Positions 1 through 6,392 of a stretch of 8,135 bases of DNA are shown in pieces. Numbering within the stretch: position 1 is the stretch's first letter; the number at the start of each line of letters is the position of its first letter. Below the pieces are notes generated by a model that saw only the letters and a program-made list of their open reading frames with translations, did no database searches and had not been told where the DNA came from. The position numbers were made by a program, and so were the translations under genes. The DNA is taken from assembly GCA_002367255.1 (NCBI GenBank), contig DFBD01000047.1:645-8779 (forward strand), given 5' to 3'. The DNA is from Rhodobacterales bacterium UBA3089. Lineage in GTDB: Bacteria; Pseudomonadota; Alphaproteobacteria; Rhodobacterales; Rhodobacteraceae.

Positions 1-1044
1 GAAGTTGCGATACGGGTCTTCGGCGTAAAGGCGGCTTTCGATGGACCAGCCGTTGATGCCGATATCGGATTGTTGCATCGAGAGTTTCTCGCCGTAAGCC
101 ACGCGGATCATCTGTTCCACGAGATCAATTCCGGTAATCAACTCGGTTACGGGATGTTCCACCTGAAGGCGCGTGTTCATTTCAAGGAAGTAGAAATTCT
201 GTTCGGAATCCACGATGAATTCCACCGTCCCTGCGCTGCAATAATCAACGGCCTGCGCTAGCGCCACAGACTGCTTGCCCATCGCTGCGCGGGTCTTTTC
301 GTCAAGGAACGGCGACGGGGCCTCTTCGATCACCTTTTGCTGACGGCGCTGGATGGAGCATTCCCGTTCATTCAGATAAATGCAATTACCATGCTTGTCG
401 CCGAGCACCTGAATTTCGATATGGCGAGGTTGCGTGATAAACTTTTCGATGAAAATCCGGTCGTCGCCAAAGGACGCGGCGGCCTCGTTTTTTGAGGACT
501 GAAACCCTTCGCGGGCCTCGTCGTCATTCCACGCGATACGCATCCCCTTGCCGCCACCACCAGCCGAGGCCTTAATCATCACCGGATAGCCAACCTGATT
601 GGAAATCTTGACGGCTTCCTCCGCATCTTCGATCAAACCCATGTAGCCCGGAACGGTGCTAACACCGGATTCTTGCGCCAGTTTCTTCGAGGTGATCTTG
701 TCGCCCATCGCCTCAATCGCGCCAACAGGTGGGCCGATAAAGGCAACGCCAGCGGCCTCAAGCGCTTCGGCAAACTTGGGGTTTTCGGATAGGAAGCCAT
801 AGCCCGGATGCACAGCCTCCGCGCCTGTTTGTTTGATGGCATCCATAATCTTGTCGATGATGATATACGACTGATTGGCAGGCGGAGGGCCGATATGCAC
901 CGCCTCGTCCGCCATAGAAACATGCAACGCATTTTTATCAGCGTCGGAATATACCGCCACCGTTTTAATGCCCATCAGTTTGGCGGTTTTAATTACACGA
1001 CAGGCGATCTCGCCACGGTTTGCAATCAGGATTTTCTTGAACAT
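1..1044 (-). CDS. pccA: Propionyl-CoA carboxylase alpha subunit, biotin carboxylase part (partial, C-terminus beyond window)
   Basis: Biotin carboxylase half of propionyl-CoA carboxylase. It uses ATP and bicarbonate to carboxylate biotin carried on its own C-terminal domain, and PccB then transfers the carboxyl group to propionyl-CoA in the cytoplasm. Translation from the ATG at 1044 gives 348 residues with no stop. They begin with [18 protein letters not shown], the typical start of biotin carboxylases. The [10 protein letters not shown] motif follows, then the ATP-grasp glycine loop (GGGGKG, residues 162-167), HIEIQVLGD, and the catalytic segment [14 protein letters not shown] with Glu288, Asn290 and Arg292 at the positions known in E. 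coli AccC. The frame leaves the window inside [14 protein letters not shown]. The remaining carboxylase tail, linker and biotinyl domain of this roughly 670-residue family lie outside, so the biotin-accepting lysine cannot be checked. A GGCGGGG sequence upstream is a passable ribosome site. PccA rather than acetyl-CoA or methylcrotonyl-CoA carboxylase is inferred mainly from nearby pccB and pccR. Confidence 0.95.
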   Translation of the reverse strand, partial: MFKKILIANRGEIACRVIKTAKLMGIKTVAVYSDADKNALHVSMADEAVHIGPPPANQSYIIIDKIMDAIKQTGAEAVHPGYGFLSENPKFAEALEAAGVAFIGPPVGAIEAMGDKITSKKLAQESGVSTVPGYMGLIEDAEEAVKISNQVGYPVMIKASAGGGGKGMRIAWNDDEAREGFQSSKNEAAASFGDDRIFIEKFITQPRHIEIQVLGDKHGNCIYLNERECSIQRRQQKVIEEAPSPFLDEKTRAAMGKQSVALAQAVDYCSAGTVEFIVDSEQNFYFLEMNTRLQVEHPVTELITGIDLVEQMIRVAYGEKLSMQQSDIGINGWSIESRLYAEDPYRNF

Positions 1045-1073
1045 GGTTTTCCCCGCCTATGCGTTAGACAAAC

Positions 1074-1107
1074 AAAAAAGGACACCGCCCGCAGGCAGCA
1101 TCCCTTT
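1074..1107 (-). terminator. Intrinsic terminator between the lipoprotein gene and pccA
   Basis: Read on the minus strand, a left arm (1107-1094) and a right arm (1089-1076) form a 14-bp stem closed by a 4-base loop (1093-1090), followed by a run of six T (1079-1074) that partly overlaps the stem base, then GTTTG. Four of the pairs are G-U. They would be A-C mismatches in plus-strand RNA, so the structure is specific to minus-strand transcripts. It lies 40 bases after the lipoprotein stop and 29 bases before the pccA start, leaving little room for a separate pccA promoter. Confidence 0.75.
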
Positions 1108-1147
1108 GAAAATTTCAGAACCGCGCGATTGCGCAGAATTAGGTGTA

Positions 1148-1342
1148 TTAGTTACAGATGTAGCCCGTATCACAGGCATAGGCAGCGCCTGCACCAACGA
1201 TTGCACCTGTGACAGGATCGCCGCCAACCAGTGCCGCGCCTGCAGCGCCGACACCGGCGCCAAGGCCAAGTGTTTCGCCAAGTGTGTCGCATCCTGCAAG
1301 CACAACGGCTGCCAGTGCGAGAGCAATGAATTTCTTATGCAT
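1148..1342 (-). CDS. Small glycine-rich lipoprotein in the pcc cluster
   Basis: A 64-residue protein with a classic lipoprotein signal: positive residues at 3-4, a hydrophobic stretch at 5-16 and the lipobox LAGC with Cys18 as the predicted lipidated residue. Asp19 follows the Cys; in E. coli an Asp at this place keeps lipoproteins in the inner membrane. The mature part is rich in Gly and Ala (residues 26-54), in a glycine-zipper-like pattern that could insert in or pack against a membrane. It ends with Cys57 and Cys63, which could form a disulfide outside the cytoplasm. The ATG at 1342 was chosen over the in-frame ATG 22 codons upstream because AGGAGA lies 6 bases before it (1349-1354) and the signal peptide then starts correctly. 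The 124-base gap upstream (1343-1466) holds a 10-bp palindrome (1422-1431) and a short inverted repeat (1384-1399), but no promoter I can place firmly. The strong ribosome site and the terminator behind it suggest abundant expression. Function unknown; a link to propionyl-CoA metabolism is only positional. Confidence 0.85.
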   Translation of the reverse strand: MHKKFIALALAAVVLAGCDTLGETLGLGAGVGAAGAALVGGDPVTGAIVGAGAAYACDTGYICN

Positions 1343-1466
1343 TTTTCTTCTCCTGTGCTTCGTGGCCGGCGATATTTCCCGTCCGATACAAACATATCGT
1401 AGCCGCAAATATCACACACCGCTACATGTAGTTTTGCGCAAGCGGTTTTCCACCTATCGAGAAACA

Positions 1467-1838
1467 TCAAACGTCTGCCTCCAGATCGATTTGCGGAAAG
1501 TTCTTGCGCACAGCGTTCATATCCAACTTCAGCATCGCCTCGTAACTTGCGTTATCAAACGGGTCCTCTCCGGCGATCACCTCGCGGTCAAACAACCAAT
1601 TGATACGTCCGGCATCTAGATTGCCGCGCTCAAAGGGCTCATCGCCAAAGTGCTGCCACAACGCCGTCAAAAACAGCTCGTCAGCCTTGCGATCATGCGC
1701 ACGCCGGTCGCGAAACCGTTCGCGTGCCACCAGTGGCGTAACACCCTTGGTAGCAGGCCGACGAATGGTAAACTGCGCATCCGACCCGGGCATACGCCCC
1801 GGAAAACCACGATGTTTAAGCATGTAAAGTTGTGCCAT
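1467..1838 (-). CDS. Conserved-type hypothetical protein between pccB and pccA
   Basis: A 123-residue protein I cannot assign to a named family. It starts 6 bases after the pccB stop, with GAGG (1843-1846) in front of the ATG at 1838, so it is almost certainly co-transcribed and perhaps translationally coupled with pccB. The first 50 residues are basic and contain RGFPGRMPGSDAQFTIRRPA and a charged stretch RERFRDRRAHDRKADELF. The second half is acidic, with FGDEPFERGNLDAGRINWLFD and the tail KNFPQIDLEADV. It has no signal peptide, membrane span or cysteine cluster, so it is probably cytoplasmic. From memory, similar small proteins sit between pccB and pccA in other Rhodobacteraceae, which would suggest an accessory role for the carboxylase, but this is inference. 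A second Met at residue 6 is a possible alternative start. Confidence 0.85.
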   Translation of the reverse strand: MAQLYMLKHRGFPGRMPGSDAQFTIRRPATKGVTPLVARERFRDRRAHDRKADELFLTALWQHFGDEPFERGNLDAGRINWLFDREVIAGEDPFDNASYEAMLKLDMNAVRKNFPQIDLEADV

Positions 1839-1844
1839 TACGCC

Positions 1845-3377
1845 TCACAAAGGAATGTTGTCGTGCTTCTTCCACGGATTGCTAAGCTGCTTGTTTCGCA
1901 GGCTGGCAAAGGCGCGGGCGACGCGGACGCGGGTGTTGCGGGGCATTATAACCTCGTCAATGAATCCACGCTCCGCAGCGACAAACGGATTGGCGAAGCG
2001 ATCCTCGTAGTCTTTGGTGTGGGCGGCGATTTTATCGTCGTTGCCAAGGTCCGAACGATGGATAATCTCGGTTGCGCCTTTCGCCCCCATCACCGCAATT
2101 TCCGCTGTGGGCCACGCATAGTTGAAATCACCGCGCAGGTGTTTAGAGGCCATCACGTCATACGCCCCCCCGTAAGCCTTGCGAGTAATCACGGTCACCT
2201 TGGGAACGGTTGCCTCGCCATATGCGAACAACAATTTCGCGCCATGCTTGATAACGCCGCCGTATTCCTGCGACGTCCCCGGCAGGAACCCCGGCACATC
2301 GACCAAGGTCAGGATCGGTATTTCGAACGCATCACAAAAGCGCACGAACCTTGCTGCCTTGCGGCTGGCGTCAATGTCCAGACATCCAGCAAGCACCATC
2401 GGCTGGTTGGCGACAACACCAACGGTAGACCCTTCAAGCCGGATAAACCCTGTCAGAATGTTCTTGGCAAAATCCTTCTGAATTTCGAAGAAGTCCCCTT
2501 CATCCGCCAGCTTACGCACCAGTTCGTGCATGTCATATGGCGCGTTGGTATTGTCGGGAATCAGCGTATCAAGGCTGTTTTCAATCCGGGAGTGGCTGTC
2601 AAAATATGGCCGTACCGGTGGCTTCTCACGGTTGTTCAGCGGAAGCATATCAACCAAACGGCGAACCTCGAACAGGGCCTCCATATCGTTCTCATATGCA
2701 CCATCCGCTACAGAGGACTTGGAGGCATGTGTCCGTGCGCCACCCAGCTCCTCGGCTGTAACGATCTCGTTGGTGACAGTTTTCACTACGTCAGGGCCGG
2801 TAACGAACATGTAAGAGCTGTCCTTCACCATGAAGATGAAATCAGTCATCGCAGGCGAATACACCGCGCCCCCCGCGCAAGGCCCCATGATCACGCTAAT
2901 CTGTGGCACCACCCCCGAGGCCAGCACGTTCTTCTGAAACACATCCGCATAACCACCCAGTGCCGCGACACCTTCTTGAATGCGCGCTCCGCCGGAATCG
3001 TTCAGACCAATCACCGGCGCACCATTCTTGATAGCCATATCCATGATCTTGCAGATTTTCGCAGCATGTGTTTCGGAAAGCGAGCCACCCAGCACCGTGA
3101 AGTCCTGACTATACAGATAGACCATCCGGCCGTTGATCGTACCCCATCCGGTGATTACTCCGTCACCGGGGTACTTTTGCGTCTCCATCCCGAAGTCCAC
3201 ACAACGGTGAGCGACGAACATGTCAAATTCCTCAAAGCTACCCTCGTCCAGCAGCACCTCGATCCGCTCCCGCGCGGTTAGCTTGCCTTTAGAGTGTTGC
3301 GCATCTATGCGCCGCTGCCCACCACCAAGCCGCGCCTGATCGCGCCGCGCTTCGAGTTGTTCGAGAATATCTTGCAT
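1845..3377 (-). CDS. pccB: Propionyl-CoA carboxylase beta subunit (carboxyltransferase)
   Basis: Carboxyltransferase subunit that moves the carboxyl group from biotin on PccA to propionyl-CoA, giving (S)-methylmalonyl-CoA. The 510-residue length is normal for PccB. It starts [20 protein letters not shown] and carries the two crotonase-like halves of the acyl-CoA carboxylase family. The N-terminal half has [14 protein letters not shown] and [14 protein letters not shown], and the C-terminal half has [17 protein letters not shown] and [15 protein letters not shown]. The Gly-Gly pairs in these segments are expected to form the oxyanion holes for biotin and acyl-CoA. Asp407 in GAYDVM corresponds, as I recall, to the Asp that favours propionyl-CoA in Streptomyces PccB. 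The ATG at 3377 was chosen because GGGAGG lies 7 bases upstream (3385-3390); an in-frame ATG at 3425 would add 16 residues without a ribosome site. It is the first gene of the minus-strand cluster, divergent from pccR and behind the PccR operators. Confidence 0.97.
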   Translation of the reverse strand: MQDILEQLEARRDQARLGGGQRRIDAQHSKGKLTARERIEVLLDEGSFEEFDMFVAHRCVDFGMETQKYPGDGVITGWGTINGRMVYLYSQDFTVLGGSLSETHAAKICKIMDMAIKNGAPVIGLNDSGGARIQEGVAALGGYADVFQKNVLASGVVPQISVIMGPCAGGAVYSPAMTDFIFMVKDSSYMFVTGPDVVKTVTNEIVTAEELGGARTHASKSSVADGAYENDMEALFEVRRLVDMLPLNNREKPPVRPYFDSHSRIENSLDTLIPDNTNAPYDMHELVRKLADEGDFFEIQKDFAKNILTGFIRLEGSTVGVVANQPMVLAGCLDIDASRKAARFVRFCDAFEIPILTLVDVPGFLPGTSQEYGGVIKHGAKLLFAYGEATVPKVTVITRKAYGGAYDVMASKHLRGDFNYAWPTAEIAVMGAKGATEIIHRSDLGNDDKIAAHTKDYEDRFANPFVAAERGFIDEVIMPRNTRVRVARAFASLRNKQLSNPWKKHDNIPL

Positions 3378-3384
3378 GCATTTG

Positions 3385-3390
3385 CCTCCC
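3385..3390 (-). promoter_or_regulatory. Shine-Dalgarno of pccB
   Basis: GGGAGG on the minus strand, 7 bases before the ATG at 3377. It decides the pccB start in favour of the 510-residue form over the upstream ATG at 3425. Confidence 0.8.
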
Positions 3391-3424
3391 AGAAGTTTGC
3401 GCCAACCTAAGAGGTCCTGCCGCA

Positions 3425-3454
3425 AATATGAAGCGCTGTTTGGTTAATTTGCAA
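3425..3454 (-). promoter_or_regulatory. Possible pccB promoter overlapping the PccR operator
   Basis: On the minus strand TTGCAA (3454-3449) and CATATT (3430-3425) are separated by 18 bases and could serve as -35 and -10 elements of a sigma-70-type promoter. Transcription would start near 3418, giving pccB a leader of about 40 bases. The -35 would lie inside the perfect TTTGCAAA of the operator, so bound PccR would compete directly with RNA polymerase. The hexamers match the consensus only partly, so this is a proposal. Confidence 0.4.
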
Positions 3455-3467
3455 AACCTGTTGCAAA
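3448..3467. promoter_or_regulatory. PccR operator (TTTGCAAA-N4-GTTGCAAA)
   Basis: A perfect TTTGCAAA palindrome (3448-3455), 4 bases, then GTTGCAAA (3460-3467). This matches 15 of 16 defined positions of the motif TTTGCAAA-X4-TTTGCAAA reported upstream of pccB in Rhodobacter sphaeroides, where it is needed for PccR-dependent control. It sits in the shared pccB/pccR intergenic region, as in that species. Confidence 0.85.
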
Positions 3468-3472
3468 TATCG

Positions 3473-3496
3473 CCTGCAAATTGCAAACTTGCAAAA
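3473..3496. repeat. Additional TGCAAA units next to the pccR start
   Basis: Three more TGCAAA units begin at 3475, 3482 and 3490, after those of the main operator at 3450 and 3462. The successive spacings are 12, 13, 7 and 8 bases. The last unit ends at 3495, three bases before the pccR ATG at 3499. Such crowding is unlikely in ordinary sequence and suggests extra or weaker PccR sites acting on pccR itself. Confidence 0.6.
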
Positions 3497-3498
3497 TT

Positions 3499-4908
3499 AT
3501 GACCATAAAAAAGAAACTATACGCAGGCGCGATATTGCGCGAGACTCGGCTGAAGCTTGGCTTCACCCAAAAGGATTTTGCAAATTCTTTAGGGGTGTCT
3601 GTGTCGTACTTGAACCAAATGGAAAATAACAACCGACCCATTTCCGCAACAGTCGTTCTGGCTTTGGCACAAGAATTTGGCTTCGATGTTACACAGTTAG
3701 CTGCCAACGATAGCGAACGCATTGTCGCTGATATGCGTGAGGCGTTAGCTGATCCGGTATTTGGTGAAGACACGCCACCGATGGCGGATTTGCAATTGAT
3801 TACATCGAACGCCCCTTCGCTGGCGCGTGCATTTTTGACGCTGCACAGGGCACACAGACAAAATCAGGATCGCCTTGCCACGCTGAATGAAGCATTGGGC
3901 CGCGAGGACATCGGCATCGCCCCCCTGCCATGGGAGGAAGTGCGAGACTTTTTCCATTACTGCGACAACTATATCGATGCGATTGATCGCGCCGCAGAAC
4001 ACTTCCACGCGGATGCGAAGCTGTATATGCCGGACAAAATTGACATTTTGCGAAACTGGCTGGCAAGCAAACATCGGGTGGAGCTGGTGATTTCGATGGA
4101 TACAACAATCCGGCGATATGACACGGGGACGCGGAGGTTAACCATTTCGGCGCAGGCACCACTCGCAACGCAGGTATTCCAGATCACACACCAGATAGCG
4201 CTTCTGGAGTATAACGAGCTGTTGGAAGCCACGCTGGACTTTGCCCGCTTTGGCACAGACGAAGCCCGCGCGATTTGCAAAATAGGTTTGGCGAACTACT
4301 TTGCTGGTGCCGCAATACTGCCTTACGAGGCATTTCTGAGCGCGGCCACCGAATGCCGTCACGATCTGGAGGTGCTGGCCCTCCGGTTCTCGGCCAGTAT
4401 CGAGCAGGTTGCGCACCGCCTGTCCACTATGCAACGCACCGGATCAAAAGGCATCCCGTTCTTTTTCGTTCGCGTGGATCAAGCCGGTACAATCACCAAA
4501 AGGCATTCAGCAACACAACTTCAATTTGCCCGGTTTGGCGGTGCTTGCCCATTGTGGAATGTGCATCGCGCATTTGAAACGCCCGGGCAAATTTTGCGCC
4601 AGCTCGCTCAGACACCTGACGGGATACGGTATTTATGTCTGGCGTTGGATATTTCCAAAAGAGGTGGCTCGTTCCGCGCGCCGATTCAACGGTTTGCGAT
4701 CGGCCTGGGATGCGAAGTCACGCATGCAGGCGCAATGGTCTATGCTGATAATATGGAAATTCAGAGTGATGAGACATTCGAGCCAATCGGGATTTCCTGC
4801 CGGATTTGTCCAAGGGTCAATTGCCACCAACGAGCCGTCCCACCGCTTGAACGTAGCTTGAATATAGATCCCAACATGCGGAGAATACTGCCGTACAGCA
4901 TTGAATAA
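3499..4908 (+). CDS. pccR: ScfR-family transcriptional regulator of propionyl-CoA assimilation (PccR)
   Basis: Regulator that senses short-chain acyl-CoA status and controls propionyl-CoA carboxylase, by homology to PccR of Rhodobacter sphaeroides and RamB/MccR of actinobacteria. The protein has 469 residues. Residues about 7-67 form an XRE/Cro-type helix-turn-helix (LRETRLKLGFTQKDFANSLGV and SVSYLNQMENNNRPIS). The middle, about 150-290, resembles the IrrE/ImmA domain, but the metallopeptidase HExxH is replaced around His231 by HQIALLE, so no protease activity is expected. The C-terminal domain has a Cys cluster C-x2-C-x4-C-H (Cys434, Cys437, Cys442, His443) followed by QRAVPP, typical of this regulator group. 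It is transcribed away from pccB. The ATG at 3499 is preferred; the frame is open back to a TTG at 3481 inside the operator repeats, but that would add a sequence foreign to the family. No Shine-Dalgarno precedes the ATG. Assignment as PccR rests on domain layout, adjacency to pccB and the matching operator. Confidence 0.93.
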   Translation: MTIKKKLYAGAILRETRLKLGFTQKDFANSLGVSVSYLNQMENNNRPISATVVLALAQEFGFDVTQLAANDSERIVADMREALADPVFGEDTPPMADLQLITSNAPSLARAFLTLHRAHRQNQDRLATLNEALGREDIGIAPLPWEEVRDFFHYCDNYIDAIDRAAEHFHADAKLYMPDKIDILRNWLASKHRVELVISMDTTIRRYDTGTRRLTISAQAPLATQVFQITHQIALLEYNELLEATLDFARFGTDEARAICKIGLANYFAGAAILPYEAFLSAATECRHDLEVLALRFSASIEQVAHRLSTMQRTGSKGIPFFFVRVDQAGTITKRHSATQLQFARFGGACPLWNVHRAFETPGQILRQLAQTPDGIRYLCLALDISKRGGSFRAPIQRFAIGLGCEVTHAGAMVYADNMEIQSDETFEPIGISCRICPRVNCHQRAVPPLERSLNIDPNMRRILPYSIE

Positions 4909-4937
4909 TAACGGTTGTTTCGAGGTTTCGTTAAACT

Positions 4938-4953
4938 ATTAAACCGGTTTAAT
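4938..4953. promoter_or_regulatory. 16-bp perfect palindrome, LacI-family operator type, upstream of preT
   Basis: ATTAAACCGGTTTAAT is perfectly self-complementary with a central CCGG, the style of many LacI-family operators. Its centre lies about 60 bases upstream of the predicted preT transcription start. A second TTAAAC just before it (4931-4936) makes a partial direct repeat. No T-run follows, so it does not look like a terminator for pccR. No candidate binding protein is encoded in the window. Confidence 0.6.
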
Positions 4954-4969
4954 GATTTAAGATTCGCCC

Positions 4970-4999
4970 TTGAATAAAATTATTTTACCATTTGATAAA
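4970..4999 (+). promoter_or_regulatory. Possible preTA promoter
   Basis: TTGAAT (4970-4975) and GATAAA (4994-4999), 18 bases apart, each match four of six positions of the sigma-70 consensus within a very AT-rich stretch (4971-5005). Transcription would start near 5006, about 45 bases before the preT ATG. Confidence 0.45.
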
Positions 5000-5039
5000 A
5001 TTTTTGCCCTGTGCAATGATACCCTCAAAGCTATTCAAC

Positions 5040-5045
5040 AGGAGG
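5040..5045 (+). promoter_or_regulatory. Shine-Dalgarno of preT
   Basis: AGGAGG, 6 bases before the ATG at 5052. It fixes the preT start and argues against the in-frame ATG at 4992, which lies within the predicted -10 region. Confidence 0.85.
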
Positions 5046-5051
5046 GCGAGA

Positions 5052-6389
5052 ATGCCAAACGACATGCAAACATCCGGGATAGCGGACCACCGCCTAAGCC
5101 CGCCAGATTATGCCGATAACTTCAGTGACCTACACGCTCCGCTGTCAGATCACGAAGCACTGGTTGCCGCCGACCGTTGCTATTTCTGCCACGACGCGCC
5201 CTGCATGGACGCCTGCCCTACCACAATCGATATTCCGCTCTTCATCCGGCAGATATCGACCGGAACGGCAGATGCGGCGGCCAATACGATCTTCTCGCAA
5301 AACATCCTCGGTGGCATGTGTGCCCGTGTTTGCCCGACGGAAACGCTGTGCGAAGAGGTCTGTGTTCGCGAAACAGCCGAAGGCAAACCGGTTTTGATCG
5401 GCCAATTACAACGCTATGCCACCGACGGGATGATGGCCAAAGCCCACCCGTTCACCCGCGCGGCGGACACTGGCAATAAAATCGCTGTCGTTGGCGCTGG
5501 ACCTGCCGGTCTGGCCTGCGCACATCGTCTTTCTATGAACGGCCACGCGGTTACGGTTTTCGATGCCCGCGCCAAAGGTGGCGGCCTGAATGAATTCGGG
5601 ATTGCAGCGTATAAATCGGTAGGCGGCTTTGCCCAGACCGAAGTCGAGTGGCTTTTGTCCATTGGCGGGATCGCGGTGAAATACGACTCTCCGCTTGGTA
5701 ACGGCCTGTCAATTGACAATCTGAAAGCGGATTACGACGCGGTATTCCTCGGGATTGGCCTTGGCGGCGTGAACGCGCTTCGAGCTGAGGGTGAAGATAA
5801 AGACAACGTCGTTGATGCCGTCGATTTCATCGAAGGTTTGCGTCAGGCTTCCGATATGGGCACTGTCCCTGTTGGCCGTCACGTTGTGGTTATTGGCGGT
5901 GGCATGACAGCCGTGGATGCTGCGGTGCAATCCAAACTGCTGGGTGCTGACGAGGTGACGATGGTGTATCGCCGTGGCAAGGAACGGATGAGCGCCTCGG
6001 AATTTGAACAGGAACTGGCGACCAGCAAGGGTGTGCGGCTAATCTATAACGCCGCCCCCATGCGCGTCACCGGAAACGGCGCGGCGCAGGCAGTTGAATT
6101 TGCCTATACGCACGACGTGAACGGCAAGCTGGAAAACACTGGCGAGACGTTTACAATAGTTGCCGATCAGGTATTCAAAGCCATTGGTCAGACACTCGAC
6201 GGTGCGCCGGACGGGTTGGCGCTCGACGGTGGTAAAATCAAGGTTAACGAGGTTGGACAAACGTCTGACCCTGCCATCTGGGCGGGTGGCGATTGTGCGT
6301 CCGGCGGCGATGACCTGACCGTCACGGCCGTGGCCGAGGGGCGCGATGCGGCAGAGGCTATTAACAACAAACTAACGGCGGAGGGCTAA
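5052..6389 (+). CDS. preT: Dihydropyrimidine dehydrogenase subunit PreT (FAD, NAD(P), Fe-S)
   Basis: Electron-input subunit of bacterial dihydropyrimidine dehydrogenase: it takes electrons from NAD(P)H through FAD and iron-sulfur clusters to PreA, which reduces uracil or thymine. The 445-residue protein matches the N-terminal part of mammalian dihydropyrimidine dehydrogenase and GltD. Eight cysteines (43, 46, 51, 55, 90, 94, 100, 104) form the pattern for two 4Fe-4S clusters. Gln120 falls where the mammalian enzyme uses the unusual Gln156 as a cluster ligand. The FAD motif VVGAGPAGLACA lies at about 146-157 and the second nucleotide motif VVVIGGGMTAVDAA around 278-291. YRRGK (306-310) offers arginines that could hold the 2'-phosphate of NADPH, so the coenzyme may be NADP rather than NAD. 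The C-terminal AIWAGGDC closes the FAD site. It precedes preA by 3 bases, and the preA ribosome site lies inside its last codons. It could also be named pydX, as in pseudomonads. GltD itself is unlikely given preA next door. Confidence 0.93.
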   Translation: MPNDMQTSGIADHRLSPPDYADNFSDLHAPLSDHEALVAADRCYFCHDAPCMDACPTTIDIPLFIRQISTGTADAAANTIFSQNILGGMCARVCPTETLCEEVCVRETAEGKPVLIGQLQRYATDGMMAKAHPFTRAADTGNKIAVVGAGPAGLACAHRLSMNGHAVTVFDARAKGGGLNEFGIAAYKSVGGFAQTEVEWLLSIGGIAVKYDSPLGNGLSIDNLKADYDAVFLGIGLGGVNALRAEGEDKDNVVDAVDFIEGLRQASDMGTVPVGRHVVVIGGGMTAVDAAVQSKLLGADEVTMVYRRGKERMSASEFEQELATSKGVRLIYNAAPMRVTGNGAAQAVEFAYTHDVNGKLENTGETFTIVADQVFKAIGQTLDGAPDGLALDGGKIKVNEVGQTSDPAIWAGGDCASGGDDLTVTAVAEGRDAAEAINNKLTAEG

Positions 6390-6392
6390 ATC

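Noticed and set aside
1..1044. Plus-strand frames at 70-261 and 808-1212 opposite pccA.
   Set aside because: They are antisense to clear biotin carboxylase codons and show no protein-like motifs.
1384..1431. A short inverted repeat (1384-1399) and 10-bp palindrome (1422-1431) upstream of the lipoprotein gene.
   Set aside because: The arms are only 5 bp each and I could not connect them to a known operator or a clear promoter, so they are mentioned only in the gene entry.
1650..3281. A 543-residue open frame on the plus strand, antisense to pccB.
   Set aside because: It lies opposite clear pccB codons, has no recognisable motif or ribosome site, and its length is explained by the codon bias of pccB.
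3378..3425. A 16-residue N-terminal extension of PccB from the ATG at 3425.
   Set aside because: No ribosome site precedes it and it overlaps the predicted -10; GGGAGG before the ATG at 3377 and the family length of about 510 residues favour the shorter form.
3481..3498. A TTG start for pccR that adds six residues.
   Set aside because: The added codons are the operator repeats themselves and do not resemble the family N-terminus.
3577..3584. TTTGCAAA inside the pccR coding region (another at 4274-4281).
   Set aside because: Single copies without the second half of the motif, encoding ordinary residues; probably chance, though an auxiliary site at 3577 cannot be excluded.
4992..5051. A 20-residue extension of PreT from the ATG at 4992.
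   Set aside because: It falls in the AT-rich promoter region, and AGGAGG lies directly before the ATG at 5052.
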